Shown piece by piece: positions 6,428-14,562 of a stretch of 17,777 nucleotides of DNA (its first letter is position 1; each line of letters begins with the position of its first letter). This stretch comes from Bacteroidales bacterium (lineage in GTDB: Bacteria; Bacteroidota; Bacteroidia; Bacteroidales; Dysgonomonadaceae), in contig JAAYFR010000223.1 in the NCBI GenBank assembly GCA_012728155.1, positions 1 to 17,777 on the forward strand, in the 5' to 3' direction. Both the position numbers and the translations under genes were made by a program. The notes under the pieces are model-generated. The model saw only the letters and a program-made list of their open reading frames with translations. It was not told where the DNA came from and ran no database searches.

Positions 6428-7628
6428 CGGGAGATTTCCTATATTTGAATTTTTTGTTTCTTGACACATTGTCGGGGCGTTTTTTACGCGATTTTCTCTT
6501 TCCCCTTCCCCTATTTTCATCCTGATCATCAAAACGAGTAATACTCTGATCACCAAGAAGATCGCCAGGATACATCTCATTCCTGGATTTTTCTTCTCCC
6601 TCTTCGACCAGCTTCAGCGGTTTTTCGCCTTTTTTATTCATCTTGATGATTTCGAAAACGCGATCTTTGTGAATAGTCACGAAATTAGCACCATTAAACT
6701 TGTCCGACGAATAGGTCATCCTGCCGGAAAAGACATCCGTCTTGAAATGGTAATAGCTGCCATCTTTCGTTTCGAGTACGATCTCACGTGAAGGAAGTGC
6801 GCGTTGTGCCTCCACATAAGCATCCACCTCATAATTCATGCAACATTTCAGTTTTCCACATTGACCGGCCAATTTTTGTGGATTAATTGAGATATCCTGG
6901 TATCTGGCAGCAGAGGTAGAGACCGAGACGAAGCTCGACATCCAGCGACTACAACACATCTCCCGCCCACAGGGACCAATTCCGCCGATGCGGCCGGCTT
7001 CCTGGCGTGCGCCGATCTGTTTCATCTCAATTTTGATCCGGAACTCGCTGGCCAACACTTTGATAAGTTGACGGAAATCGACTCTCTCATCGGCAATATA
7101 GTAGAAGATCGCTTTATTGCCATCGCCCTGATACTCCACGTCGCCAATTTTCATCTTCAACCCCAATTCTTCGGCGATCTCCCTGGAACGAATCATGGTG
7201 GGCTGCTCTCGCTCTTTTGCCAACTCATACTTCTCCAGATCGGCCGGTCGTGCAATACGGTAGACACGCTTCAGCCCTCCGTTGGCTTCATCCCTGAAGT
7301 TGTTCTTCTTCATCTGCAGCTCCACCAGTTTGCCGGTCAGCGTCACAGTCCCTATATCGTGTCCGGGCAGAGCCTCTACGGCAACTATGTCTCCCTGCTC
7401 CAATTGCAAGTCGTTGCTGTTGATATAATAACCTTTACGGGTATTCTTGAACTGTATCTCCACCATTTTGGTTGCGTTTTGCAACTCCGGAAAATCGTGT
7501 AGCCAGTCGTAAACGTGAAGTTTAGTAGTATGACGGGTACAACCCCGGCAACTCTTCATATTTCGTGCGGTCGCTGTATCTAAAGGTACAATATCCGCTA
7601 ATTTATCTGCCAATTGTTCTTTGTCCAT
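6411..7628 (-). CDS. ricT: PSP1 domain-containing protein, RicT (YaaT) family
   Basis: RicT/YaaT-family protein (405 aa). In Bacillus subtilis it works with RicA and RicF in RNA processing and development, and the complex binds Fe-S clusters. The PSP1 core contains GPCGREMCC (219-226) and AGQCGKLKCC (254-263), a conserved set of paired cysteines. An N-terminal CRGC (27-30) precedes LHVYDWL (37-43), a segment I recall from Bacteroidetes homologues. The last ~50 residues are Lys/Arg-rich and probably disordered. The ATG at 7628 is preferred; an upstream in-frame TTG at 7709 would add 27 unlike residues. It follows holB by 90 nt, and a weak 5-bp GGCGG/CCGCC hairpin lies just before the start. 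Function in Bacteroidetes is not established. Confidence 0.88.
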   Translation of the reverse strand: MDKEQLADKLADIVPLDTATARNMKSCRGCTRHTTKLHVYDWLHDFPELQNATKMVEIQFKNTRKGYYINSNDLQLEQGDIVAVEALPGHDIGTVTLTGKLVELQMKKNNFRDEANGGLKRVYRIARPADLEKYELAKEREQPTMIRSREIAEELGLKMKIGDVEYQGDGNKAIFYYIADERVDFRQLIKVLASEFRIKIEMKQIGARQEAGRIGGIGPCGREMCCSRWMSSFVSVSTSAARYQDISINPQKLAGQCGKLKCCMNYEVDAYVEAQRALPSREIVLETKDGSYYHFKTDVFSGRMTYSSDKFNGANFVTIHKDRVFEIIKMNKKGEKPLKLVEEGEEKSRNEMYPGDLLGDQSITRFDDQDENRGRGKRKSRKKRPDNVSRNKKFKYRKSPGEDKE

Positions 7629-7718
7629 ATGTAAACCGCCTTTTTTCTTGGCGGGGGAGTTGAATTGTGATTGAATTGTAGATCTTGAATCGCTACAAAA
7701 AGGGTGCAAGTTACAAAA

Positions 7719-8828
7719 TTATTTTCTTAAAAGCATTGTCACTTTTAGACAAAGATCGAGGAATATAATTTTCGCATTGCCATTTTGTTCAATCTGTCGG
7801 TAAGCGAGAGAAAACTCCTCACTCAACGTCTCTATATTTTTTTCGTTAATAAATGGGGCAAACCGCTCGCCGAACTGCTGTTCTTCTTTGTTGAGATAGA
7901 CTATCTCCGGCTCATGCAGGTTGCTCACGAAATATTCCCTGAACAACCCTAATGAATAGAGCAGGAAGCTTTTCTGCATCTCACGTCCGATGCCGGCAAT
8001 TTTATTGGCGATCTCTCTGATGGGCTTGATTTTACCGGAAAAGGCATCCCGCATCATCTGCGTAAATAGCTCCAAGAGATATTCCCTATATTCCGATGTC
8101 TGGATAATCTCGATAGCTTTGGTGAAACTGCCGTTGGCGATATGTGCTGTTGAAAGTGCCTGCTCCCGATCCAGTCCGAACTTCTGTTGCAGTGCCACTC
8201 CCATCTCTTCCTTTTCGATAGCTCGGATATGTAGCGGCTGGCAACGCGACCAGATAGTCTGCAGCACATCCTCCTTCTCTTCCGAGACCAAAAGGAATAC
8301 CGTATCTCCCGGCGGTTCTTCCAACAACTTCAACAGTTTATTGGCACACACCACATGCATCTTCTCCGGCAGCCACACAACCATGATTTTGTAAGGCGCT
8401 TCATACACTTTGAGGTTGAGTTTGCGGATGATCTCGTCGCTCTCTTTCGCATAGATTATCCCCTGCGCATTTTGGGCATCGATAAAGTTAAGCCAGTCGT
8501 TCAGGTTGAAATAGTGGTGGCCCGACAAAAATTCCCTCCATTGCGACAAATAGTGGTCGCTCACTTTCGACTTCACTACCGGGAAGACAAAGTGCAGATC
8601 GGGATGCGCCCACTTGTCGAACTTATGACAGGAGGGACATTCGCCGCAAGCATCCTCGTCACCACGGTTGCTACAATTCAGATATCTGGCATAAGCGATG
8701 GCCAAGGGCAGCTTCCCCACCCCCTCCGGACCGTAGAAAATACGGGCATGCGGAACATGTCCCTGTCGCACCGAATTGATCAGGTGTTGTTTCACATCGT
8801 GGAGCCCTATGACATCGCGAAAATACAT
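7719..8828 (-). CDS. holB: DNA polymerase III subunit delta' (clamp loader)
   Basis: Clamp-loader subunit homologous to HolB/DnaX (369 aa). It helps load the beta sliding clamp during replication. The P-loop position reads GPEGVGKL (33-40), with Leu replacing the usual Ser/Thr, in line with delta' being a non-hydrolysing stator. A zinc module is formed by Cys52 and C61-x2-C64-x2-C67. ANKLLKLLEEPP (162-173) and the SRC motif (194-196) are typical of the clamp-loader AAA+ fold. The ATG at 8828 overlaps the metF stop by one base (TGATG), implying translational coupling. A TTG one codon upstream is a less likely start. Confidence 0.92.
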   Translation of the reverse strand: MYFRDVIGLHDVKQHLINSVRQGHVPHARIFYGPEGVGKLPLAIAYARYLNCSNRGDEDACGECPSCHKFDKWAHPDLHFVFPVVKSKVSDHYLSQWREFLSGHHYFNLNDWLNFIDAQNAQGIIYAKESDEIIRKLNLKVYEAPYKIMVVWLPEKMHVVCANKLLKLLEEPPGDTVFLLVSEEKEDVLQTIWSRCQPLHIRAIEKEEMGVALQQKFGLDREQALSTAHIANGSFTKAIEIIQTSEYREYLLELFTQMMRDAFSGKIKPIREIANKIAGIGREMQKSFLLYSLGLFREYFVSNLHEPEIVYLNKEEQQFGERFAPFINEKNIETLSEEFSLAYRQIEQNGNAKIIFLDLCLKVTMLLRK

Positions 8829-9778
8829 CAATATATCTCTTTTGCTACCCTACGTATACTTTCAACCGCCATCAACGAATAGAAATGAATACTCTGAACC
8901 TGATTATCAATCAGCTCTTTGCACTGCTGGATACACCATTCCACACCAACCTCCTTTGCCTCCTCATCGTCTTTGCATTTGCGCAGTGCTACAGCCAGCT
9001 CTTCTGGAATATCTGTGCGGAAGATACGGGGAAGTGCCGTAAGTTGATTCTTCTGATGGATCGGTTTGATCCCGGGAATAATGGGTACCGCAATTCCCGC
9101 TTCACGGCAACGTTTCACAAATTCAAAATATTTGCTGTTATCGAAAAACATCTGCGTCACCAGATATTCGGCTCCCTTATCCACCTTCATCTTAGTATAA
9201 TAGATCTCCGAATCCATATTGGGCGACTCCTCATGTTTTTCAGGGTAACATGCCATGCCGTAAGAAAAAGTCTCCTCCGGGGCGGTGAAGACAGATCCTT
9301 CGAAGGTGATTCCCTTATTAAAGTTGTTCACCTGTTCCTGCAAGCCCGTAGCGTAGGTATGACTATCCAGCTTCCGCTGCTCGGCATCCAGCTTCTTGCT
9401 GTCTCCCCTTAACAACAACAGATCGGTCACCCCTAAGATGGAGAGGTCGATCAATGCATACTCGGTCTCCTCTTTCGAAAAGCCTTGCGAAATGATATGG
9501 GGGACAGCCCTAATTCCGTACTTATTCTGTATGGCAGCCGCAATCGCTACCGATCCGGGACGTCGCCTCACATTTATTTTCCGGTAGGTGCCGTTTTCAT
9601 CTTCCTTATAAATAGTTTCGCTATGATGCGTCGTAATATTGATATATTTCGGGTCGAACTCCTTCAGCCGGTCGATAGTATTGTAGACCTGCTGAATACT
9701 GTTTCCCTTCAATGGGGGTAGCAGTTCAAACGAAAAAGCAGGTTTATCCCTCTTGCTGATTAATTCTAACACACTCAT
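8828..9778 (-). CDS. metF: Methylenetetrahydrofolate reductase [NAD(P)H]
   Basis: Reduces 5,10-methylene-tetrahydrofolate to 5-methyl-tetrahydrofolate, the methyl donor for methionine synthesis. It is an FAD-dependent TIM-barrel enzyme (316 aa). Motifs are FSFELLPP (15-22, with the catalytic-type Glu18), LLLRGD (121-126), YPEKHEE (178-184), TQMFFDN (208-214), PGIKP (235-239) and a C-terminal HFYSLM. It is complete and of normal length. It lies 82 nt below rseP and overlaps holB by one base. No riboswitch or TAnnTTTG box is evident in the 82-nt leader, which holds a short 8-nt direct repeat instead. Confidence 0.96.
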   Translation of the reverse strand: MSVLELISKRDKPAFSFELLPPLKGNSIQQVYNTIDRLKEFDPKYINITTHHSETIYKEDENGTYRKINVRRRPGSVAIAAAIQNKYGIRAVPHIISQGFSKEETEYALIDLSILGVTDLLLLRGDSKKLDAEQRKLDSHTYATGLQEQVNNFNKGITFEGSVFTAPEETFSYGMACYPEKHEESPNMDSEIYYTKMKVDKGAEYLVTQMFFDNSKYFEFVKRCREAGIAVPIIPGIKPIHQKNQLTALPRIFRTDIPEELAVALRKCKDDEEAKEVGVEWCIQQCKELIDNQVQSIHFYSLMAVESIRRVAKEIY

Positions 9779-9786
9779 TTTAAATT

Positions 9787-9806
9787 GATTTGATGATTTG
9801 ATGATT
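9787..9806. repeat. 8-bp direct repeat in the metF leader
   Basis: The unit GATTTGAT (ATCAAATC on the sense strand) occurs twice in tandem with a half-copy following, ending 8 nt before the metF start on the minus strand. It could be chance in AT-rich sequence, or a site that affects translation or regulator binding. Confidence 0.4.
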
Positions 9807-9860
9807 GTCTGACACTCAATCAGAAGTATTTAGGTATTTTGTACCCATCATACGGAGCCA

Positions 9861-11183
9861 TTATTTAAAAATCGCTCTCACCACATCCATCCCATTGGCA
9901 TACAACACCAAACCAATGAGCAGGATCATCCCCGCCACTTGGGCATATTCCATGAATTTATCATTCGGTTTGCGCCGCGTAATCACCTCATAAACAAGGA
10001 ACATCACATGTCCTCCGTCGAGTGCCGGAATAGGCAGGATATTCATAAAAGCAAGGATCACCGAAAGGAAAGCAGTCATCATCCAAAATGCCTGCCAATT
10101 CCATTGTGCGGGGAAGAGGTTTCCGATCGCCCCAAATCCACCCAAAGAGGAGGCACCTGCTTTTGTAAACACATATTTAAATTGTGCCACATAATCTTTT
10201 AATGTCTGAATACCCAATTTGATTCCTGCCGGGAATGATTCAAAAAAGCCGTAGTTGACCGTAACCGTTTGGTAAACCTGATAGACGCCCTTCACTGAAA
10301 AGCCCAAGGTGCCGGCTGAATCAACGTTTGCGGCTGTTGACTGTAACGATCCGCTCCGATAAAAGTCCAGCACAACCTCTTGGTTGCGGTGGTCGTTGAG
10401 CGCACTCTTGAAATCACTAAAGAGAGGGGTGACCATTCCATTCACTCCCACGATGCTGTCTCCGGAGGTGAGTCCTGCCCGCTCGGCAGCGCTTCCTTCC
10501 ATCGACTCATGGACAACCACCGGCATCCTGTAGGAAGCAAATCCCTCCTTATCTTTCAGCAGGTTTTCCATCAACCCTTCCTGCATCGTCAATACTACTT
10601 CTCTCCCCTCACGCAGCACCGTCACCTTTGCTGCATCGGCCACATCAAGTAAAGTACGTACGCCGAAGCGGTCCAGCTCTTTATTGTCTGCCTTGAGCAA
10701 GATATCTCCATCCTGAAATCCGACTCGATGGGCCGCTTGGCTGAACTCCATCCCTTGTGTCACATTTTTTAGAGGGAGATAGGTATCACTCCAGGTGAAA
10801 AGCACCATGGAATAGATAAAAAATGCCAGTAACAGGTTAAACAGTACTCCCCCAACCATCACTAACAGTCGCTGTCCCGCAGGTTTGGAACGAAACTCCC
10901 ACGGTTGCGGTGGTTGTGCCATCTGTTCTTTGTCCATCGACTCATCAATCATCCCCGATATTTTCACATAGCCGCCCAGCGGTAGCCAGCCGATACCATA
11001 TTCCGTATGACTGTTCTTTGGTTTGTAGCGGAAGAGTGCGAACCAGGGATCGAAGAAAAGATAGAATTTCTCTACCCGTATCTTGAACATCCTCGCAAAA
11101 ATATAATGTCCAAACTCGTGTACCACCACTAATAGCGACAAACTCAGTATGAGTTGTAACGCCTTAATCAAAAATGTATCCAT
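9861..11183 (-). CDS. rseP: RIP metalloprotease RseP (site-2 protease)
   Basis: Inner-membrane zinc protease (440 aa) that cleaves substrates within the membrane, such as anti-sigma factors and signal-peptide remnants. The active site HEFGH (22-26) lies in the first membrane segment. The second metal-binding motif NILPIPALDGGH (381-392) is near the C-terminus. Two PDZ-like segments are visible (GFQDGDILLKADNKEL and AGLTSGDSIVGVNG), as in E. coli RseP. GGYVKISGMID and FNLLLAFF are family signatures, and further transmembrane helices lie around 110-130 and 365-440. It follows dxr by 41 nt, a pairing common in many bacteria. No anti-sigma gene is nearby, so its substrate is unknown. Confidence 0.95.
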   Translation of the reverse strand: MDTFLIKALQLILSLSLLVVVHEFGHYIFARMFKIRVEKFYLFFDPWFALFRYKPKNSHTEYGIGWLPLGGYVKISGMIDESMDKEQMAQPPQPWEFRSKPAGQRLLVMVGGVLFNLLLAFFIYSMVLFTWSDTYLPLKNVTQGMEFSQAAHRVGFQDGDILLKADNKELDRFGVRTLLDVADAAKVTVLREGREVVLTMQEGLMENLLKDKEGFASYRMPVVVHESMEGSAAERAGLTSGDSIVGVNGMVTPLFSDFKSALNDHRNQEVVLDFYRSGSLQSTAANVDSAGTLGFSVKGVYQVYQTVTVNYGFFESFPAGIKLGIQTLKDYVAQFKYVFTKAGASSLGGFGAIGNLFPAQWNWQAFWMMTAFLSVILAFMNILPIPALDGGHVMFLVYEVITRRKPNDKFMEYAQVAGMILLIGLVLYANGMDVVRAIFK

Positions 11184-11224
11184 TCAGTTATCACTTTCAC
11201 ACCTTACCCGGCGTGCCATTTTTA

Positions 11225-12388
11225 TCAATTAATAAATTCAACTATTTGATCTCTTGCTATTCTTCTTGCTTCGGCATCTGTGTGCAGATAGTCGTCCAGC
11301 GACGGTGACTGCACAAATGATGCTATCTGCATGGTTCTTTCTATCAAGCGGCTCATTTGCATATAACCGATCTTTTCCTGTAGGAAAAGCTCCACTGCCA
11401 CTTCATTGGCCGCATTCAAGATACAGGGCATATTTCCTCCCGCTGCAATTGCCTCATAGGCATAGAGCAGACCGGGGAACCGCTCTGTATCCGGTGCTTC
11501 GAACGTCATCTGTGGCAACTCCAAAAAGTTCAGCGGCTTCACATCCGATTTCAACCGATCCGGATAAGAGAAGGCATATTGGATAGGCGTACGCATATCG
11601 GGTTCTCCCAACTGTGCAATTACGGAGTGGTCTTCAAACTGCACCATAGAATGAATGATCGATTGTGGATGCACCAGCACTTCAATCTGTGCCGGCTCAA
11701 CACCGAACAGCCATTTGGCCTCGATCATTTCAAATCCCTTATTGATAAGGGTAGAGGAGTCTATGGTCACTTTCTCACCCATATTCCAGTTAGGATGTGC
11801 CAATGCCTCTCTCCGTGTCACATGCCGCAACTGCTCTTTCGATAAAGTACGGAAAGGTCCACCTGAGGCAGTTAGCCATATTTTTTCAATCTTGTTATCT
11901 CCCTCACCGTTCAGACACTGGAAGATAGCCGAATGCTCGGAGTCGACCGGCAGGATGGGAGTTTTATGCTTCAATGCCAATGAGGTAACCAATTCACCCG
12001 CCACCACCAGCGTCTCCTTATTGGCCAATGCCACCATTTTCCCGGCTTTAATTGCGTTTATGGTAGGTTGCAGACCCGAAAAACCAACCATCGCCGCAAG
12101 CACCATATCTAAAGGTCCATCTTGCACCACCTGCTCAATTGCCCTGCTTCCACACCACACCTTGATGGGCAAGTCGCTCAATGCATCTTTCAACTGCTTA
12201 TATTTCGACTCGTTGGCGATCACCACCACCTCGGGGAGGTATGCCCGTGCTTGCTCTATCAGCAGGTCAACTTTGTTATTGGCAACCAAAGCATAGACTT
12301 CAAATCGGTCGCTATGGCTTGAAATAACTTTCAGTGCCTGTGTTCCAATTGAACCCGTAGAACCTAAAATGGCAATATTTCGTTTCAT
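11225..12388 (-). CDS. dxr: 1-deoxy-D-xylulose-5-phosphate reductoisomerase
   Basis: Converts DXP to 2-C-methyl-D-erythritol 4-phosphate with NADPH, the second step of the MEP isoprenoid pathway. At 387 aa it is complete. The N-terminal nucleotide-binding motif is GSTGSIG (9-15). ANKET (122-126), PVDSEHS (147-153, with metal ligands D149 and E151), TASGGPF (173-179), HPNWNMG (198-204) and the IDSSTLINKG region (209-224, with E220 and E223) are all present. It starts 7 nt after the rimM stop and is followed by rseP, so the three are probably co-transcribed. Confidence 0.97.
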   Translation of the reverse strand: MKRNIAILGSTGSIGTQALKVISSHSDRFEVYALVANNKVDLLIEQARAYLPEVVVIANESKYKQLKDALSDLPIKVWCGSRAIEQVVQDGPLDMVLAAMVGFSGLQPTINAIKAGKMVALANKETLVVAGELVTSLALKHKTPILPVDSEHSAIFQCLNGEGDNKIEKIWLTASGGPFRTLSKEQLRHVTRREALAHPNWNMGEKVTIDSSTLINKGFEMIEAKWLFGVEPAQIEVLVHPQSIIHSMVQFEDHSVIAQLGEPDMRTPIQYAFSYPDRLKSDVKPLNFLELPQMTFEAPDTERFPGLLYAYEAIAAGGNMPCILNAANEVAVELFLQEKIGYMQMSRLIERTMQIASFVQSPSLDDYLHTDAEARRIARDQIVEFIN

Positions 12389-12395
12389 GATTGTT

Positions 12396-12917
12396 TCATT
12401 CTTCGATCAGTCCATCCGGAAGGAACATCTCAATCAGACTGAGCTCCTCGTCGATAGCTTCTATAAAATCTTCGGTAGCCGGAATTAAAAATTCCTTCTC
12501 CTCATTTTTCACGACGAATAGTATATTCATAGTGGAATCATCTACCTCCTCTATTACTCCCACTTGTCTTCCATACTGATCGGTGATAGTAAACCCCCTA
12601 AAAAAATCCCAGTCGGTCACCTCAGGCTCTGCCTGAGATTTCAACAACTCGCGAGGAAGATAAACATCCCGGTTGACATATTGTGCAGCTGCTGTCTCAT
12701 CGTCGATATCTTCGAACTTCACCCGGGCAGTTACATCGGTTGAATAAGTAAACTCCTCCACAAAAAAGGGCACGGGAATACCCTCAATTTCCAGAAAATA
12801 GTATTCTGTATCTACATCGGCATATTCCATTTTCCGGAATCGGACAATGATTTCGCCCTTTATCCCGTAAGGTTTCTGGGTAGTTCCAACAAGAAGGATG
12901 TCTTTCTTTGAGATCAC
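12396..12917 (-). CDS. rimM: Ribosome maturation factor RimM
   Basis: Assists 30S subunit maturation around the 16S rRNA 3' domain, usually by binding ribosomal protein S19. At 173 aa it has the normal two-domain size. The N-terminal RimM domain opens with GTTQKPYGIKGE (11-22), matching the family's G...P.G.KGE pattern. A C-terminal PRC-barrel runs from about WDFFRGF (103-109) to the end (EMFLPDGLI). It is 6 nt from the DUF4290 stop and 7 nt from dxr. The neighbours are not the rpsP-trmD-rplS genes seen with rimM in many other phyla. Confidence 0.95.
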   Translation of the reverse strand: MISKKDILLVGTTQKPYGIKGEIIVRFRKMEYADVDTEYYFLEIEGIPVPFFVEEFTYSTDVTARVKFEDIDDETAAAQYVNRDVYLPRELLKSQAEPEVTDWDFFRGFTITDQYGRQVGVIEEVDDSTMNILFVVKNEEKEFLIPATEDFIEAIDEELSLIEMFLPDGLIEE

Positions 12918-12923
12918 CTTTTT

Positions 12924-13517
12924 CTATTTTCTACGTTGATATTTTATATTTTTGAGTTTATCGCGACTGGCATTCACCTTCATCTCGGGGATCACATACG
13001 TTTCGGCATCAATCTTTATCTTGCCCTCCGACAGCAGGTAAAGATCGTGAAATATCTTCTGATCATCCGCCTCTTTGTTCCATTGCGAATAGGAACGTTT
13101 CATCTGACTTAACAGCAACTTCACCAGATAGTTTTTCTTTTCATTCTCCTCCATATTGGCGGCAATCTTGATCATCCTTTCCATGATCTTGCCATAATGA
13201 CGGTACTGCATCGTGGGACGGCTATAATCAAGATGTCCCGGTGGAGTATTCAATTCCTCCTCGGTAATCACTACATAGGGATATTCTATATCGAGTTTAA
13301 AATCAGCCATAATGGCCAGATGATCCCACAAAATATGTTTGAAATCATTCACATCGCGAAGGTGGGGAAACATGCTCCCCATGATATCGATCACAGTATA
13401 GGCACACTTTGTGCGCTCTTTGGGATCTTCAATGCCCAGGCAGTGATCTACCATATTCTGGATATTGCGTCCATATTCTGGCAATGTCAGCTTTTTCAAT
13501 TGTGTGTTGTATTGCAT
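12924..13517 (-). CDS. DUF4290 domain-containing protein
   Basis: Conserved Bacteroidetes protein of unknown function (197 aa). It has no signal peptide or membrane segment, so it is likely cytoplasmic. The N-terminal MQYNTQLKKLTLPEYGRNIQ and the HLDYSRP-x3-YRHYG segment near the middle are, to my recollection, typical of DUF4290. The C-terminus is basic (KLKNIKYQRRK). It is the first gene of the rimM-dxr-rseP group, with rimM 6 nt downstream and a TAnnTTTG box 27 nt upstream. Context suggests a link to translation or the envelope, but no function can be assigned. Confidence 0.88.
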   Translation of the reverse strand: MQYNTQLKKLTLPEYGRNIQNMVDHCLGIEDPKERTKCAYTVIDIMGSMFPHLRDVNDFKHILWDHLAIMADFKLDIEYPYVVITEEELNTPPGHLDYSRPTMQYRHYGKIMERMIKIAANMEENEKKNYLVKLLLSQMKRSYSQWNKEADDQKIFHDLYLLSEGKIKIDAETYVIPEMKVNASRDKLKNIKYQRRK

Positions 13518-13543
13518 ATATCAATTATTTTTCAGTTGTTATT

Positions 13544-13551
13544 CAAATGTA
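13544..13551 (-). promoter_or_regulatory. -7 box upstream of the DUF4290-rimM-dxr genes
   Basis: The minus strand reads TACATTTG (13551-13544), a full TAnnTTTG match, 26 nt before the DUF4290 ATG. No TTTG-like -33 element occurs at 19-21 nt spacing, so strength is uncertain. It lies in the 93-nt gap after the LysM gene and may start the operon or supplement read-through. Confidence 0.5.
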
Positions 13552-13610
13552 CGCTGTCAATGTAGATCGTTCCACTCTCCCATTTTTCACTTCCCCGTTT
13601 TCCCTCTTTT

Positions 13611-14561
13611 TCATCTCAACTTAAGCAGATCCCCCTCTTCCGGTATATATTTATAGCTCTTCTTATTGATTCGATATAAATTGCGTAGTTGAATTCCATA
13701 TCTCTGCGAAATACTATACATTGACTCTCCCACCTGAACGGTATGAAATTCATACGGCTTATCGGCACGAGCCTTCTTTTTCTGGAAATAGACAATGTCG
13801 CCTTCGCTCAGGGGAAAATCTTCAGGGACCTCATTGAATTTCAACAGTTCTTTTTCTTTGAAGCCAAATTCCCGTGCGATATTTCCGAACGTATCCCCAT
13901 CTACCGCAATCACATACAGCAGACCATGCGTAATATAGGGTTGGTGCGTCCAGGTTACCTGTGCTACTTCTCTTTCTCGTTGTTCATTCCGTTCCTTTCG
14001 GCTAACCCCCTTGCGGTATTTTTTATCATCGAAGCGATACAGTTCGTAGTCTTCGATCAGTTTGATCAATTTGTTGGCATATGCCCTATCGGTAGCGTAA
14101 CCCATTTTTTGAAGCCCTCTCGCCCATCCTTTATAATCGGTGATAGAGAGGTCGAACAGAGGTTTATAACGACTACCATAAGCCAAGAACTCCGAATGGT
14201 CTTGATATGAGTCCTCCACACTATCATACTTCCGGAAGCAATCGTTGGGTGTGTCATCGGCAACATATACCGTACTTCCGCTCCATCCGCGATGGCATTT
14301 GATCCCGAAATGGTTATTGGAACGACGGGCCAGGTCACTCATCCCTGCGCCCGATTCAAGAATTCCCTGTGCCAACGTGATAGATGCGGGTATCTTATAT
14401 TTCTCCATATGTGATACTGCCAAATCGCCATACTTCCGAATATAACTCTCGTAGGTACTCACCCTGGTTTGCGCTGACAGGTGATGAGTCGGGACAAATA
14501 AAGAGGAGAAAACGACAAAGAGCGGTAGAAAACATCTATATTTGCGAAACAAATTTTGCAT
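13611..14561 (-). CDS. Secreted glucosaminidase (GH73-like) with two LysM domains
   Basis: Probable peptidoglycan hydrolase (endo-beta-N-acetylglucosaminidase), 316 aa. A signal peptide covers about residues 1-30 (basic start, hydrophobic FLPLFVVFSSLFV, cleavage near LSA-QT). The glucosaminidase domain spans about 36-178, with LAQGILESGAG (63-73) containing the likely catalytic Glu69, and NNHFGIKCH (82-90). Two LysM peptidoglycan-binding domains follow at about 214-259 and 271-315. The chosen ATG at 14561 gives a clean signal peptide; an in-frame non-ATG start at 14585 would add eight residues. Its start codon is separated by one base from the divergent cdd start. Confidence 0.9.
   Translation of the reverse strand: MQNLFRKYRCFLPLFVVFSSLFVPTHHLSAQTRVSTYESYIRKYGDLAVSHMEKYKIPASITLAQGILESGAGMSDLARRSNNHFGIKCHRGWSGSTVYVADDTPNDCFRKYDSVEDSYQDHSEFLAYGSRYKPLFDLSITDYKGWARGLQKMGYATDRAYANKLIKLIEDYELYRFDDKKYRKGVSRKERNEQREREVAQVTWTHQPYITHGLLYVIAVDGDTFGNIAREFGFKEKELLKFNEVPEDFPLSEGDIVYFQKKKARADKPYEFHTVQVGESMYSISQRYGIQLRNLYRINKKSYKYIPEEGDLLKLR
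14537..14544 (+). promoter_or_regulatory. -7 box of cytidine deaminase, inside the divergent LysM gene
   Basis: TATATTTG (14537-14544) fully matches TAnnTTTG and lies 18 nt before the cdd ATG. It falls within codons 6-9 of the LysM gene on the opposite strand. No clear -33 TTTG is found at 19-21 nt. Confidence 0.5.
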
Positions 14562-14562
14562 T

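Noticed and set aside
7636..7654. A CCGCC/GGCGG hairpin with T6 loop before ricT as a terminator or riboswitch
   Set aside because: The stem is only 5 bp and there is no U tract after it on the minus strand. It is probably incidental.
7719..8828. Degenerate Walker A (Leu instead of Ser/Thr) in holB as a sign of a broken gene
   Set aside because: Delta' subunits commonly lack ATPase activity. The rest of the protein, including the zinc module and SRC motif, is intact.
8355..8882. A 175-codon frame antisense to holB
   Set aside because: It has no recognisable domain and overlaps the well-supported holB gene and the metF end.
11655..12296. A 213-codon open frame antisense to dxr
   Set aside because: It lies entirely within a complete dxr gene whose catalytic motifs are intact. 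The long antisense frame is explained by codon use of dxr.
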